64,000 nt of DNA from Aradus depressus (GCA_963662175.1 OY759221.1:24043027-24107026), one strand, 5' to 3'; shown: positions 9,263 to 20,042, numbered from the stretch's first letter. A program made the numbers and translations. The notes: generated by a model not told the origin, from the letters alone.

Positions 9263-10591
9263 GAGGGCGCCGGTAGCTCAGTGGTATGCGTGCTTGTCTT
9301 CTGTAGGGTTCCACAAAGTATCGATACTTTTACTCACGAGTAGTATCGAATAACACTTTCGATACAACTCAAGTATCGAATAAAAAGTATCGATACTTAC
9401 TCATATCGATTGAATCAAGTAGGTAATTCGTTATAATTGTGTTTAAAAAAATGTTTAAAAATCTATAAATCTATATAAATTTAAATAAAAATGATATAAT
9501 ATATGTATATACCTTATAATAATAAAAAAAACAATACAATTTGAAAGATATAGGTAAATGAGATATTGTAGTGTGCATAAGAAACAAATAAATCAAATCG
9601 AATAAGATAAAATTATATTATTAATTTTCAGTATGTTTGAAAATAATAAAAATCCTTATAAAATAAGCATACAATTTATTTTATTTATATTTATATATTT
9701 ATTTATTACTAACGATATAAAACTACTGGAGACTATTCGTATTCCCACAATATTTCACTTTTTTGCAAATCGCTGAGATCGAAAAGTTCTTAGTGTAATA
9801 AATCCACACTTTCGCCGTAGGACGAGGCACTATAATTTGTAATTGACAAAATGGAATGTAAAAATAAAATAAAATAATGAAATCGTAATCACGTTCACGG
9901 TTCTGTTCAAAATTAAACAAACATATACCTGCATAAACGATAAACCATTTAATGTAAATAAGGTAAGAAATAAGGACGCATCATGCAGGCTGCGTAATCA
10001 CATCACACGTGAGGTTATCATCGATATATACGAGTATCATTTGTCCGTGGACCGTAATTTGAGTTCAGTATTTGACTGCAACAACAAATAAAAGAAAATT
10101 GTAAGAAATTAAACGGTGAACGATTTTGACAAATTGATATTATTTAATTTTAATTGTTGAAATTTGAAACGAGTACTGTAAATCGATACAAGTAATATGT
10201 ATTCGATACCAGATTGGTTATAAGTATCGATACCAAAAGTACTTATATCGACCAACAGTATCGATACTTTACTTGTATTTACTTGTATCGATAGATCCCT
10301 AGTCTTCTGAGCTCTAGAAAGGGGTTCGAAATCCGATCGAGGCCTTTTGTTTATTTTATCTGGTAGGTACTTAAGCACGCCGTCCTTCGGATGGGACGTT
10401 AAGCGATGGTCCCGAGCCTGTACGATGTCAGGTACTCGTTTAAGACCCCTAGGCCCTACGTGAATAAAAATTTAAGACTCACACAGTAGAGTCGGGCTCA
10501 TGACCACCAGAGTGACGAAAGAGCGCTCTGGTAGTAGGTGATATGACCTCGTAGTTAAAGCCCGGGCATGAGTCATAAAACCTAACCTAAC
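9263..10591 (+). mobile_element. SINE1, full-length, split by a hAT insertion
   Basis: Flanked by a perfect 10-bp target-site duplication, agaaaaacat (9253-9262 and 10592-10601). The head GGGCGCCGGTAGCTCAGTGG (A box) is separated from the B box 'ggttcgaaatcc' by the hAT at 9304-10301. Removing the hAT and one 8-bp duplication restores a normal tRNA-like head. The body ends with the CCTAA tail. The SINE therefore inserted first and the hAT later. Confidence 0.9.
9304..10301 (-). mobile_element. Non-autonomous hAT with BED-finger remnant inside SINE1
   Basis: Flanked by a perfect 8-bp duplication, gtcttctg (9296-9303 and 10302-10309). Ends are TAGGGTTCCAC and, inverted, TAGGGATCTATCGATAC, matching the element at 2031-2609. 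The minus strand around 9723-9840 encodes PRPTAKVWIYYTKNFSISAIC and VKYCGNTNSLQ, a BED finger that has lost the CKKCFKI segment of the other copy. AAGTATCGATACTT motifs crowd both ends. It is about 420 bp longer than the first copy, so the two are independent deletion derivatives. Confidence 0.9.
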
Positions 10592-10601
10592 AGAAAAACA
10601 T

Positions 10602-11199
10602 CATCGCGAAAATTGTCAAAACGTGTTCAGGGGACCCGGTTCTGGGTTTGTCAAACCTCTGTTGAACATTTAATATTCATAAACAAATACGCGATAACTT
10701 TTGGGGCAGGCAGATGATTGGTGTGTCTTTGATGATTGCCATTGATGTAAACCGCTTGTGAACTAAACCTCTTAAGCAAACTCCTGGAAATTTCACAAAC
10801 GACCTTGTCATAACTCTATTCCGTTCCCTTTTTGAATAATAAAAAGATTACCAATTAGTGACTACCTGAAATTTTTCCATGTAAAAAACTGGTAGCCTGG
10901 AGCCAGAGATAAAACAAAGGATTCTTGTACACTCTTTTTTTCCCTCATTAAATCGTAATTTAACAGGGTTCATGTTCCCTCATCTTGTTCAGGAAAAATT
11001 GAATTAAATTCTAATTACACCTCAAAATGGTGTTAGTGCCTTCAATCCTCTAACTTTTTTGTTAATGTCGTTAATTCCCTGTCATTACTCCTTTTTAAAA
11101 AATGAAAAGATATGATGAAGCAAATAGGACTATAACTTAAAGACGGCAACTCTGTAATTATTTTAGAGCGACTTGACTTTCAGAGCTATCTTTGATAAT
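10602..11199. other. No recognised gene
   Basis: AT-rich sequence with no domain, repeat boundary or RNA gene that I can identify. Confidence 0.4.
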
Positions 11200-11712
11200 C
11201 CAATATCAAACGAATTCAGGCGTTCAGTCAAAAACCTTGAGACTGATAACACAGTGCCCACCATACATAAACAACAGAACACTTCATTACGATCTTATGA
11301 TACACACAGTAACCGACACAATACAAACTACTTACATACGGTTTTTTAGAAAACTTTACACACCTACAAATCCAGAAATACGTACTTTCACAACACCGCG
11401 ACTTACTGCCACCTTAAATCATATTCGTTCTTAAATAATAATAATCCTCTGGTCCGTGCCCTCCATTCTGCCGTACTTCCCCAACGACGGCTTAAGCGTC
11501 AATGGCCTAGAGATCTCCTGATCAGAAGCAGTGACAGTGACAGTGATTAGCTAAAACCTAGAGAAAAACAGTGACTAGGGAGTGTCACCACTGGGTGATT
11601 TCTCCCCTCATGACATTTTGACATTGTCATTATCTCTGTATTAGCATATTTGCTTGTTGTATATATTTTTATACAGTTGTAAATATCTCTTTGTAAATTA
11701 AAAAAAAAACAT
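11200..11712 (+). pseudogene. Jockey-type LINE 3' end (RT C-terminus plus 3' UTR)
   Basis: A 5'-truncated copy. SKTLRLITQCPPYINNRTLH continues to PEIRTFTTP, then after a disruption NNNPLVRALHSAVLPQRRLK and QWPRDLLIRSSDSDSD, stop at 11548-11550. These are the thumb and C-terminal region of Jockey reverse transcriptases; the catalytic FADD region is not included. The 3' UTR from 11551 is nearly the same as that of the minus-strand copy at 35362-36075 and ends in an A-rich tail at about 11700-11710. The copy at the right window edge is a close relative. Confidence 0.85.
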
Positions 11713-13029
11713 TTTTTTTTTTTTGCATCATTTTCCTTCACTTTTACATCTTTCTTACCCATCCATCAAAATTGTCTTTCAATTCCTTTTTATTTATTTA
11801 TTTTATTTTATTATTTTTTTTTCATTTCTTTATTTACTTCTTTATTTTATTTACTTCTGTATTTTATCTATTTATTTTTATTATTATTTTTTTTTTTCTG
11901 TTTTTATCCTAATAATTAAGATAAATTTTCGTCCCGAGGACCTACCACTGGATGGCATTTCTCTCACTCACGCCAACATATCAATACCATCATAGATGCT
12001 GGTTGTTGCACCCTAGCAACAGTTGTATCTTTATAAATAGAAGGCAAAAAAAAAATATATATATATATATATATATTTATGTATACAGCGAAGGATGATT
12101 CTTTGGCAGTTTTGTGCAATTGAGGGAGGAAGCTTGACCGCTTTGTAAAATCTGAAGGCGCTTTGTAGAGAAGGGTAAGAAAAAAATATGTGATGAGCTT
12201 ATACCTACCGCGTTTTTACAGATCCATCAAGGCACACATTACTTTTACGTATTCAATAGTGCCAATATGAAATGTCTTATTATTATTATTTTTTTTATTT
12301 TTATTTTCTTTATTTCATTTTTATGTCTTATTGGTACAATCGTACAGGAATTTTCTTTATGTAGTATGAACTTTCATAATATACTTTTGCTTTTACTCGA
12401 TATTAGAATGTTTTATAAGTGTGTATGTAGATAAAGTATGTATTCATTCATTCATAGTGCCAGTAGGAAATGAGAGTGGGGAATGGGAGGGAGAGTGTTC
12501 TTTAAAATCGTGGCTGGTATAAGGATGTTATGGATAGATCACATATATTTTATTACTTTCTCATACGTTTAGTATTTGGAAGTATTGTAGGGGTCTTTAG
12601 AGATAGTATCTTATACTAAAGGTATCAAAAAGTAGAAAAAAAAAATTGTCAAAATTATCTAACACAAGCAATATGTGTCGGCAAGTGTGTGTGTGTGATG
12701 TGGCTATAATAGGTTTTTTATTTTTTTATTTTTTATTTTATTTATTGACAACAGCTCAATTACAAACTATACTGTCATGTGACAACAACAAGATGTCAGC
12801 AATAAAATTATAAGTAAAGTAATGAATTATAAAGAAAGAAAAAAAAAAAAAAGTTTACAGATTCTAAATAAATTAAATTACTATTTCAATATCTTTAAGA
12901 AAGTCTGTAAGTTTTTATATTTATCTTTGACGGGGTTGTTCAGGCAAACTTGCAGGGTGTCGTCCGGTTGAGATCTGGATACTTTCGTCTAGTCTCCTCG
13001 TACTTCAGACACTTCATTTTAAGAATGAT
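11713..13029. other. No recognised gene; simple repeats
   Basis: 11720-11910 is a T-rich low-complexity tract with TTTATTTA runs. (AT)n lies at about 12054-12076. T-rich and A-rich runs lie at 12280-12330 and 12838-12852, and a (GT)n run near 12690. No domain is seen. Confidence 0.45.
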
Positions 13030-13300
13030 AAATCACGAAATTTTATATTTAAATTCAAAACCCCCATAAGGACGGCACTTATTAACCGTGAAATGAAACT
13101 CGACACTAAAACCCTAATAACTGCCGGTGTAATGAATGTTTCGACACAAAATTTAGTATGAGGATTCAGAAGCCACAATGTAAGTCAACCCCAAGTGTAG
13201 CTCGAACGCCAACCGGTATTAGTTGAAGAACGAAAACTTGATTAATTCGTTCTGGGGAAGTTCATTGCCGGTTATTCACCGACGACTTTTTGTTTATACC
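13030..13300 (+). repeat. D-family repeat
   Basis: Forward D modules ('aaccctaataactgccgg', 'gacacaaaatttagtatg') run into the terminal block 'ctggggaagttcattgccgg', 'ttattcaccgacgac'. A C run of about 18 follows near 13350-13370. Confidence 0.6.
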
Positions 13301-13506
13301 ACCACGGTTTTTTATTATACCACCATTTTACAGTTACAGATATCCTCCTCCCCCCCCCCCCCCCCTCCCCCCTCAAAATCATTTCATACTGGCGTTACTG
13401 GATATATAAAATACAAGGCCATAGGAATGAGGGATAGTTTCATTAACATTTGTGTAGGTGAAAAAACTGATAGTTGGTAGGGGTGAGAGGGTTGTCCCTT
13501 CACTCA

Positions 13507-13799
13507 TAAAGCTTCGTACAGACCTGAACATTGCACCGAACGACGAAGAGCATTAATTTCGCCGAACTGAACAACGAACGGAACGGGTTTGTGCTGTTTC
13601 CAGAGTTTCAAAGTAAGTATTCGCCGTTTTGTTTGTGGTCCCGTCCAAACCTGCATACACGCGCGCTTTCCCTTTGATGTATACAAAAAACCGACAACTG
13701 ATGAATCGATCGCGTGCACGAATGCGAATGGGTATGTCCAAACTGGTTTTCCGCTTGCCGTTCTGCTTGGTGTTCTGTTTGTCGTTGTATGAAGCTTTA
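13507..13799. mobile_element. MITE-like element with TA target site
   Basis: TA/AAGCTTCGTACA on the left and its near inverse TGTATGAAGCTT/TA on the right, about 290 bp apart; inverted similarity continues loosely inwards. A TA duplication suggests the Tc1/mariner superfamily, but no transposase remnant is present. The open frames inside, on both strands, carry no known domain. Confidence 0.55.
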
Positions 13800-14026
13800 G
13801 GAATACGAACCTAGTGGTATCTAACTACTGAGGTCCCCATTTCAGCACGGCCACCATCTTGAGCATTAGCATTTTACCCAAAACACTCTTTTCTCTTCTA
13901 CTCACAATAGACTCGAGGCGGCAATTACTGTTATTCTCATAGAAATAAAAGACATATTCCCACTGTTTTATTTTCCCTAACCAGGGCCAATTGTCCTTTA
14001 ACCGCTGTGCTGTGTGGGTGGGATGA

Positions 14027-14075
14027 ACCACTGATGATGACGCTGTTGCGGTTAAAACCTGTCAAAAACCGGTCA
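14027..14075 (+). ncRNA. Hammerhead remnant, core lost
   Basis: ACCA - CTGATGA - T - GACGC TGTT GCG is as in the complete copy at 56843, but the GAAA box and helix III are disrupted ('gttaaaacctgtc'), with an extra partial copy of the aaaccggt segment after it. Not expected to cleave. Confidence 0.6.
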
Positions 14076-14139
14076 AAATAAAACAGTGGGAAGAAAACGT
14101 CATTTATTTCTATGAGAAATCTCGTCCCACAACATCTTA

Positions 14140-14908
14140 GGCCCCATTCAGACGAGTGACTTTAGTCACGCAACATTTTGTCACTCTCCACTTTGAGTAC
14201 TGAAGCCTAATGGTGGTGTACACACGAGGCGACGTGACAGCCGAGTGACTTTTTTGTGCTGACCTTGAGCAGGTGACTCGACGTAACAAAAAAGTCACTC
14301 CCGTCCTGTTCACATGCAAAGTGACAGTTATCGCCAAGGAAGGTTGTAATAGTTTTGGTTATATTGTTTTCTGTTGTTTGGAAAAAACACTTATTATCCC
14401 TTATTATTGTAGCATACATTATTTAACATCGTTCTAATAAAAATAAGTTTCTTTCATTAATTTTTTTTTTTAACTATTTACCTCAATGTAACATCAAGTC
14501 GTTCTTGGGGTGGAATAGACTGTCGCATGCTTGTATCTTGAAGACATATCGCAGAGGTCAACAGATTTAGCAAACTGTCAAAGCTTTCCAAACTCATTCT
14601 ATAATATCCAAAAAATGTATTGGGATATCCCTTCAATTTCTCGTGCAAAGTATAAAATTTACCTTTCAAAAATCGTTCACAGAAAATTGGATGGACCCAT
14701 TTTTTTTTTTTTTTTTTCTATTCTTATTACGATTTCTTATAACCAGAGCACAAATAGCTGCAACCTCGACGACATCCATTTTTGCACGGGTCTCAAGATT
14801 TTCTTCAAAGTCACCGTGACAGTCGCCTCACCGTGTGAATACCTCAAATGTCACGGCGACATTTTCAGAAAAGTCACCGTGACAAAAGTCACTCGTCTGA
14901 ATGGGGCC
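14140..14908 (-). mobile_element. PIF/Harbinger non-autonomous element
   Basis: Inverted ends GGCCCCATTCAGACGAGTGAC match at both sides, flanked by TTA at 14137-14139 and 14909-14911, the 3-bp target of PIF/Harbinger transposons. Subterminal DNA repeats GTCAC/GTGAC many times on both strands, a likely transposase-binding array. A transposase fragment remains on the minus strand. Confidence 0.9.
14478..14669 (-). pseudogene. Harbinger transposase N-terminal fragment
   Basis: GKFYTLHEKLKGYPNTFFGY, then YRMSLESFDSLLNLL and IPPQERLDVTLR, stop. This is the helical N-terminal segment of HARBI1-type nucleases, which precedes the DDE catalytic core. The catalytic part and the partner Myb-like gene are absent. 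Reading ends at a stop immediately after LDVTLR. Confidence 0.8.
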
Positions 14909-14935
14909 TTACTATCACATATGTACTGTTATTAT

Positions 14936-15449
14936 CTTGTTGATTCCTTCATCTCCGCTTCCTCCTCTCAAAATTTACAATGACGTTCATTAACTTCTGT
15001 GATACATTTTTGTTGTGAAACATTTTTAAATAAAATATATAAAGAGAAAAAAATTCTCACCCCTAATTGTATCCATGTTAGTTTTATAAATCAAGTCATG
15101 TGAACAATTAGTCCAACTTCCATTGCATAACTGAATACAGTCCAGTGCACAAACACAGTAGTGAGTTCCTTTGCAAAGTACAATTTGTATATAGCAGCAA
15201 TTTCAGAGGCAGTGTAATTAACACTAACACTGGTTATCATTAAGTAAAACTTTTAATTAATTGCAGTTAAGTTCTAATTAATAAGGTCTCTGTAAAGTGT
15301 GCAAGGAAAAAAGAGTATGTTAAGATTTTGTGCGGAAGTTGTGTTTTGAATGTACTATCACCCCGTTTTGAACTTCCCCACCCTAATGGCTTATTTGTCT
15401 GAACATGTATGGTTTCTAGTTCAATAGCTGTACAAAGTAAAGTAAAAAA
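14936..15449. other. No recognised gene
   Basis: AT-rich, no domain or repeat family recognised. Confidence 0.4.
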
Positions 15450-16060
15450 TAGGGATGGGCGATAGTCGATAGTATTATAAGTATATCGATAGCTCAGGAC
15501 TATCGATAGTGATTGTCCTATTAACTATCTATATTAATTTTCCTTCATTACAGGGAATATTTTTTGAATAAAAAATTCAAAAATTAAATTTGTAGAAAAA
15601 AATTAAATAATATTTTTTTTTTAATACAAAAAAGAAGAAGTTTATCGAAATGTTCATATATATTTTTAAAAAAAGTTGTGTAACTTTTCAACCCATGTTA
15701 ATCAACTTTGATTGGAAACAGAATGTTTTCCTAGAAATATTTGATTATTTTGAATGAACGCTCGCCACTTGTGAACACAAAACCAATCCAATTCCTAGTA
15801 TAGAGGGCTAAAGCAGAAAGATACGTCTATTGTGATTCTATCATCGAGTTAGTGTGTTGGACTTGGGAATGTGAAGCGTAGCGTGTTCATTTCAGTATGC
15901 CGCGTAAATGATAGTTCGATAGTTTTTTTTATCAAACAGGATGATGGGAAAAGTGCTAAATGTACTTTATATTATAACACAGAATAATTTAAATTAGGTA
16001 AATGAACATTAACAAATTATTATAAAATAATCATATTATATTATAATATTGGAATTGAAA
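15450..16060 (+). mobile_element. Decayed hAT element with BED-finger relic
   Basis: Left end TAGGGATGGGCGATAGTCG followed by ATCGATAG repeats is typical of hAT termini. At 15892-16008 a splice-acceptor-like 'tttcag' is followed by ATGCCGCGTAAA, and in another frame VFFIKQDDGKSAKCTLYYN, a BED-finger start (DGKSAKC) with the second cysteine replaced by Tyr. The right end is uncertain, perhaps the 'cccttcccta' near 16090. No target-site duplication was identified. Confidence 0.55.
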
Positions 16061-16897
16061 AGTATTTTGCAGGCTGTGATTCCCTTCCCTAACACAAAAA
16101 AAGGTTGCTAAACCCTATCACTCCAAATGTTTATATCTACGGAACCCTTCTATGTGTGAACTGATTAGATTGGTCTGTAATATTGTTTTTCCTTTTCCCT
16201 TTACTCCTTTTTGAAAAAAAAAATCAAATCTGTCTGTGTGTAGAATGGAGGAGGAAGGATGGGGGTAGATGCCAATAGCAAGGTGGTTGTTGGGGCCCTT
16301 CTGGCTCTGTAAAGGGCTTACCCTCTCTTTCACAACAGCCTGGATATTGGTGTATTTCCGACCAATGCCCATTTTTTACAGGCATTATTAAAAAAAAAAA
16401 AAAAAAACATCCCACTTTCTCTTTCCTTTTGCTTTAAAGAAGGCTTTGAAAAACTCAACTAAACTACCACCTCTCCTTGACTATCTTTTCAGTTTATTTA
16501 TGTCAAAACCAGAAAATTTTTACTTTCACATTTATAAATAGTATAGGGGGAGTTAAGTCAATGAACGGAAATTCTATGTTTCATTTTAACTGGAATTTCC
16601 CATTTTTCATTTTCCTGAGTTTATAACAAAAATTCCTGACAATCTGAAAAACATGAGAAAATAACATGCCCTAATGGACTAACTTGCATGTTCTCATATT
16701 TGCATAATAATTTTTGCAACTTAGAAAGTCAATTTATGGCTGAAAAGTAAATACCTTACTTTTCCATACCGGATATGGAGATGTCTGCCGCTAAGGCTGG
16801 GATTTCTGATCCCATCTTCATCCGAGCAAGTAGCATGGGCTCAAATGTTTCTTTCAATCGCTATCAATAAATATTTTTTTACATTAATAAAATGTAA
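16061..16897. other. No recognised gene
   Basis: Includes an A run at about 16389-16406. No domain is recognised in the short open frames of either strand. Confidence 0.4.
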
Positions 16898-17074
16898 ATG
16901 TCGTCGGTGAATCACCCGCTATGTAGTTCCCCAGCACGATTTAATAAATTACGTTTTCGCCTAAACTCAATATTTATCTTAAATAATGGTTTTTGAATCT
17001 TCACACTAAATTTTGTGTCCATACATTTATTACATCGGCAGTTTTTAGGGTTTTTGAGTCGAGTCTCTCTTTTC

Positions 17075-17139
17075 TAGGTTAGGTTAGGTTATATGACTCA
17101 TGCCCGGGCTTTAACTACGAGGTCATATCGCCTACTACA
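17075..17139 (-). mobile_element. SINE1 3' end
   Basis: Starts with the reverse of the CCTAA tail (TAGGTTAGGTTAGG) and covers only the last ~50 bp of SINE1 before switching to 'caagtttgtagc'-type sequence. A SINE2 then inserted at the switch point. Confidence 0.75.
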
Positions 17140-17144
<5 letters not shown>

Positions 17145-17175
<31 letters not shown>

Positions 17176-17369
17176 CTTTTGGCTTTATGAACGGTGCATA
17201 TTAGCCATGTCAATGTGTTATGTATAATTATTTAAGACATCCATGGCCCCGGGAGGGAGTTCTATCTACGAAATAAAACTCACTCCCGGACGGGATTCGA
17301 ACCCGCAAACCATGGTGAGACCATGCGACCAAAGCCCTACGCTCTAGCCCGCACGGCCACCATGGCCCC
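17145..17369 (-). mobile_element. SINE2 with 14-bp target-site duplication
   Basis: Flanked by cctactacaagttt at 17131-17144 and 17370-17383. The minus strand begins with GGCCATGGTGGCCGTGCGGG (A-box region), has B box GGTTCGAATCC, and ends in a long A tail (the T run at 17142-17175). The long duplication and A tail indicate LINE-driven target-primed insertion. Confidence 0.85.
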
Positions 17370-17384
17370 CCTACTACAAGTTTG

Positions 17385-17560
17385 TAGCTATAAACTTTAG
17401 CGGTTAATCCTATTGAAAAATTGATTCTTACCAAAAATGTTCCTTATAAAATTTCCAATCGTTAATATGTCCTCAGATTTGAGATAGGATCAATAGGACA
17501 AGAGTTATGGCCCCGAACATGTCTATAATGAATACGTATGATATCTAAGGAATTTTTAAT
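17385..17560 (-). repeat. R3-family repeat piece
   Basis: Reverse match to 51.0 kb: 'attcttaccaaaaatgttcc', 'cagatttgagataggatc', 'agagttatggcccc'. Confidence 0.5.
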
Positions 17561-17584
17561 CCGTAACTCATATATCATTGGTCA

Positions 17585-17770
17585 TTTTTTTAAATTTATA
17601 TACGATGCATATTAGCCACGTCTCAAACAGTGTTTAGTTATTTACAACATCCATGACCCCGGCAGAGAATTTTATCAACGAAATAAAACTCTCTCCCTGA
17701 CGGGATTCGAACCCGCAACCATGGTGAGACCATGCTACCAAAGCTCTACGCTCTAGCCCGAACGGCCACC
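17585..17770 (-). mobile_element. SINE2 copy
   Basis: Same head and B box ('gggattcgaacccgc') as the preceding SINE2, with several substitutions and a short A tail. No clear target-site duplication is seen. Confidence 0.75.
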
Positions 17771-17832
17771 GGAAAGACCGCTAACGAACTTTATAATAAA
17801 AATTATAATAACTAAGAAAAATATATTTGCTG

Positions 17833-18174
17833 TTAGGTTAGGTTTTATGACTCATGCTCGGGCTTTAACTACGAGGTCATATCGCCTACTACCAGAGCTC
17901 TCTTTCGTCACTCTGGTGGACATGAGCCCGACTCTACTGTGAGAGTCCTAAATTTTGCCTACTCTAAATTTTTATTCAATTAGAATAGGGGTCTTTAACG
18001 AGTACCTGACATCATACAGGCTCGGGACCATCACTTAATGTATCATCCGAAGGACGGCGTGCTTAAGTTTATTTTACCTCCCAGATAAAATAAACTAAAA
18101 GCCTCGGTCGAGTTTCGAACCAACGATCTTGAGCTAAGAAGGCAAGCACGCATACCACTGAGCTACCGGCACCC
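17833..18174 (-). mobile_element. SINE1, full length
   Basis: Runs from the TTAGG-type tail to the tRNA-like head ('actgagctaccggc'). The B box reads ggtttcgaacc-like in sense. The head is intact enough to show both boxes. Confidence 0.85.
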
Positions 18175-18367
18175 TCTCTCTCTTCTCTAACTCCCTCTTC
18201 TCTTCGACCGATTTGACTGAAATTCAATAGTTGTCGTCCTTGAAAGGTTTTGGTTAAAAATATAAAATTTCACACCATTTTTGGAATCAAGATAGAAAAC
18301 ATGAAGTTCTTTTAAAAATTCAGCATCGAATTTCTGGACGATTATATAACTTCGTATAGCTGTTGGA

Positions 18368-18752
18368 AGTTTAAACAAAAACTTCTTCATTAAGTAACTA
18401 TTTGCATTAAATCATGATTAGCTGTGACAGCAAGAAGCTCTCAGAAGGACTTGTTCCTGGATTAACTTGAACTAACACAGGTTCCCTGTCACAGATTCCC
18501 TTCCTGTTACAATAAAAAGTTTAATTCCCCGTCACAATGAGACATTTACTGTTATTATTACTCCAGACTCGAGGGTTTTTTATTCCAGCATTCTTTTTAC
18601 TAGTAACTGGGATGGACTGGACCCAAAAAGTAACAGATATTAGTAGGAATTACTTATGTCCTCTCTATATCCCAGGGTAAGGGAAAACATTAAAGTGATT
18701 ATTTTACAGGATACATAAAATACAGTCTTGACACCTGATAGATTTTGTTATT
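18368..18752. other. No recognised gene
   Basis: AT-rich, no feature recognised. Confidence 0.4.
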
Positions 18753-18796
18753 ATATGCTAGCCGGCTTTCAATGTTGCCCTCATCATCAGGCATCT
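18753..18796 (-). ncRNA. Hammerhead ribozyme, helix II weakened
   Basis: On the minus strand: ATGC - CTGATGA - T - GAGGGCAACATT - GAAA - GCCGGC - TA - GCAT. It is the sister of the 6598 copy: helix I (ATGC/GCAT) and helix III (GCCGGC) are intact, but the helix II partner CCTC has become CATT, leaving little pairing. The catalytic bases are unchanged. Confidence 0.6.
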
Positions 18797-18925
18797 GATA
18801 AAACATTGTTTAAAAATATAATTTAAAAAGCGAAATTAATAAATAAAATAAAACTGTCCAAATAAAAACTAAATATATAACTATTCAATAATTACAATTT
18901 AAAATTCTTAATTCTTACTTCCCCA

Positions 18926-19760
18926 GGTATAAGGGAAGTTATTTCGTGTTTTCCAATGACTCCATAAATCATATATATACAGCTGAAAATGTCTGTGCGT
19001 TGTACCGCTATAACTCACGAACGGCTTGATGGATTTGATTAATTTTTTTTTTAATTTGTTCGTCATCGTCTGTGGAAGGTTATAGGCGTATTAGTACCTC
19101 AATATCTGGTCCATCCCAGCATCCACCCACGCAATCTTTGTAACTCGAAAACCATTGCAACGATTAATGAGAAATATTTTTGAATAAATTAGTTTTAGCT
19201 CCAAAGCTAGCGTTACTACAGTTGAAGGACTATAAGCCTTATTCCGTATGAATAATTGAAAATTATAACGTCATGAATGTACTGTCGAGGAACTGAATAG
19301 CCTTATAGGAGATATTGGGAGAAAAGTCAAAGTTCCCCGGGCAACGGTATTACTGCTAGTAAAATATAAAAAAACTTTTGTCCCAGTATGGCTGTGAACA
19401 CAACTCCCGATAGAATGAATGTATCAACACGAAATTTTATATGTGTATTCAAAACTCTTTCAGGGCGACACCTATTTATTTTCAGCCAAATTGGCCGAAG
19501 GGAAGGGATGAATTAAGGGGAGGCTTAGCACAAAAACTTTAATAACTGTCAGTGTAATGAAATTATCCGCACAACATTCTAGTATGATTCAGAAGACACT
19601 ATGTAAATCAAATATAGAGTTTTGGCCCAAATGGTGGATCGGCTTCTCTATCCTCGGCCTGACAGCCATCGTTCTGAGGTCGTCCTCCAGCCAACGTAAG
19701 CCTTCCTCTCCGGTCGGCATGATTCACCGACCATTTTTTTTTTCCTATCTCCGTATGTCT
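18926..19760 (+). repeat. D-family repeat with insertion
   Basis: 'cttccccaggtataaggg' edge, then the element at 18968-19365, then modules 'aactcccgatagaatgaatg', 'aactgtcagtgtaatgaa' and the terminal 'catgattcaccgaccat'. Confidence 0.6.
18968..19365 (-). mobile_element. Second copy of the CCCGG-headed short element
   Basis: Reverse complement of the 8226-8665 element over nearly its whole length. It lacks a ~40-bp internal segment near the middle ('gggttgattaaaaaatag' is missing) and has lost the central 'cgg' of the head hairpin. Confidence 0.65.
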
Positions 19761-20034
19761 CTCGACTTACATTGAGCCTCACTCAGTCTTGAGCTGCTAC
19801 AGTCCTGCCCCAGTCCCCCGATGTCTCCATGTATCCAGGCTCTCCTTCCTGGGGTTTTTGTCATCCGACGTCCTGCACAATTGAATAACTTTTTCTCCAT
19901 TATTTCCTTGATAGCTCTCAATCAACTCAAATTTCTCCCAGATCCTCACCATAAATTTTTGAACTCCAAAAAAAAAATCAAATCGTCAGACTGACTTCAA
20001 ATAATCGTTATACTGGTTCCACTTTGCTGTCTAT
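19761..20034. other. No recognised gene
   Basis: A more GC-balanced segment (19770-19900) with several short open frames but no domain that I recognise. Confidence 0.35.
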
Positions 20035-20042
20035 CTTTAAGT

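Larger units (their letters stand above)
13905..14935 (+). mobile_element. PLE-HHR element split by a Harbinger
   Basis: Left part 13930-14139 holds the arm 'ctcatagaaataaaagac', 'cccactgttttattttccc', then a degraded hammerhead, then the opposite arm 'aataaaacagtgggaag', 'catttatttctatgagaaa', 'cgtcccacaacatctta'. The sequence resumes at 14909 after the Harbinger with 'ttactatcacat'. The family equals those at 23.64-23.82 and 56.80-56.98 kb. Confidence 0.7.
16898..18367 (-). repeat. D-family repeat split by a SINE stack
   Basis: The terminal block and first module occupy 16898-17074 and the remaining module and other edge occupy 18175-18367. The break falls in the pyrimidine block ('gagtctctctttt' / 'ctctctctcttctc'). 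The intervening 1.1 kb holds SINE1, SINE2, an R3 piece, SINE2 and SINE1, so D is the oldest layer here. Confidence 0.6.

Noticed and set aside
16224..16415. Open frames near 16.1-16.4 kb
   Set aside because: The Phe-rich start comes from an A run on the other strand, and no domain is seen.
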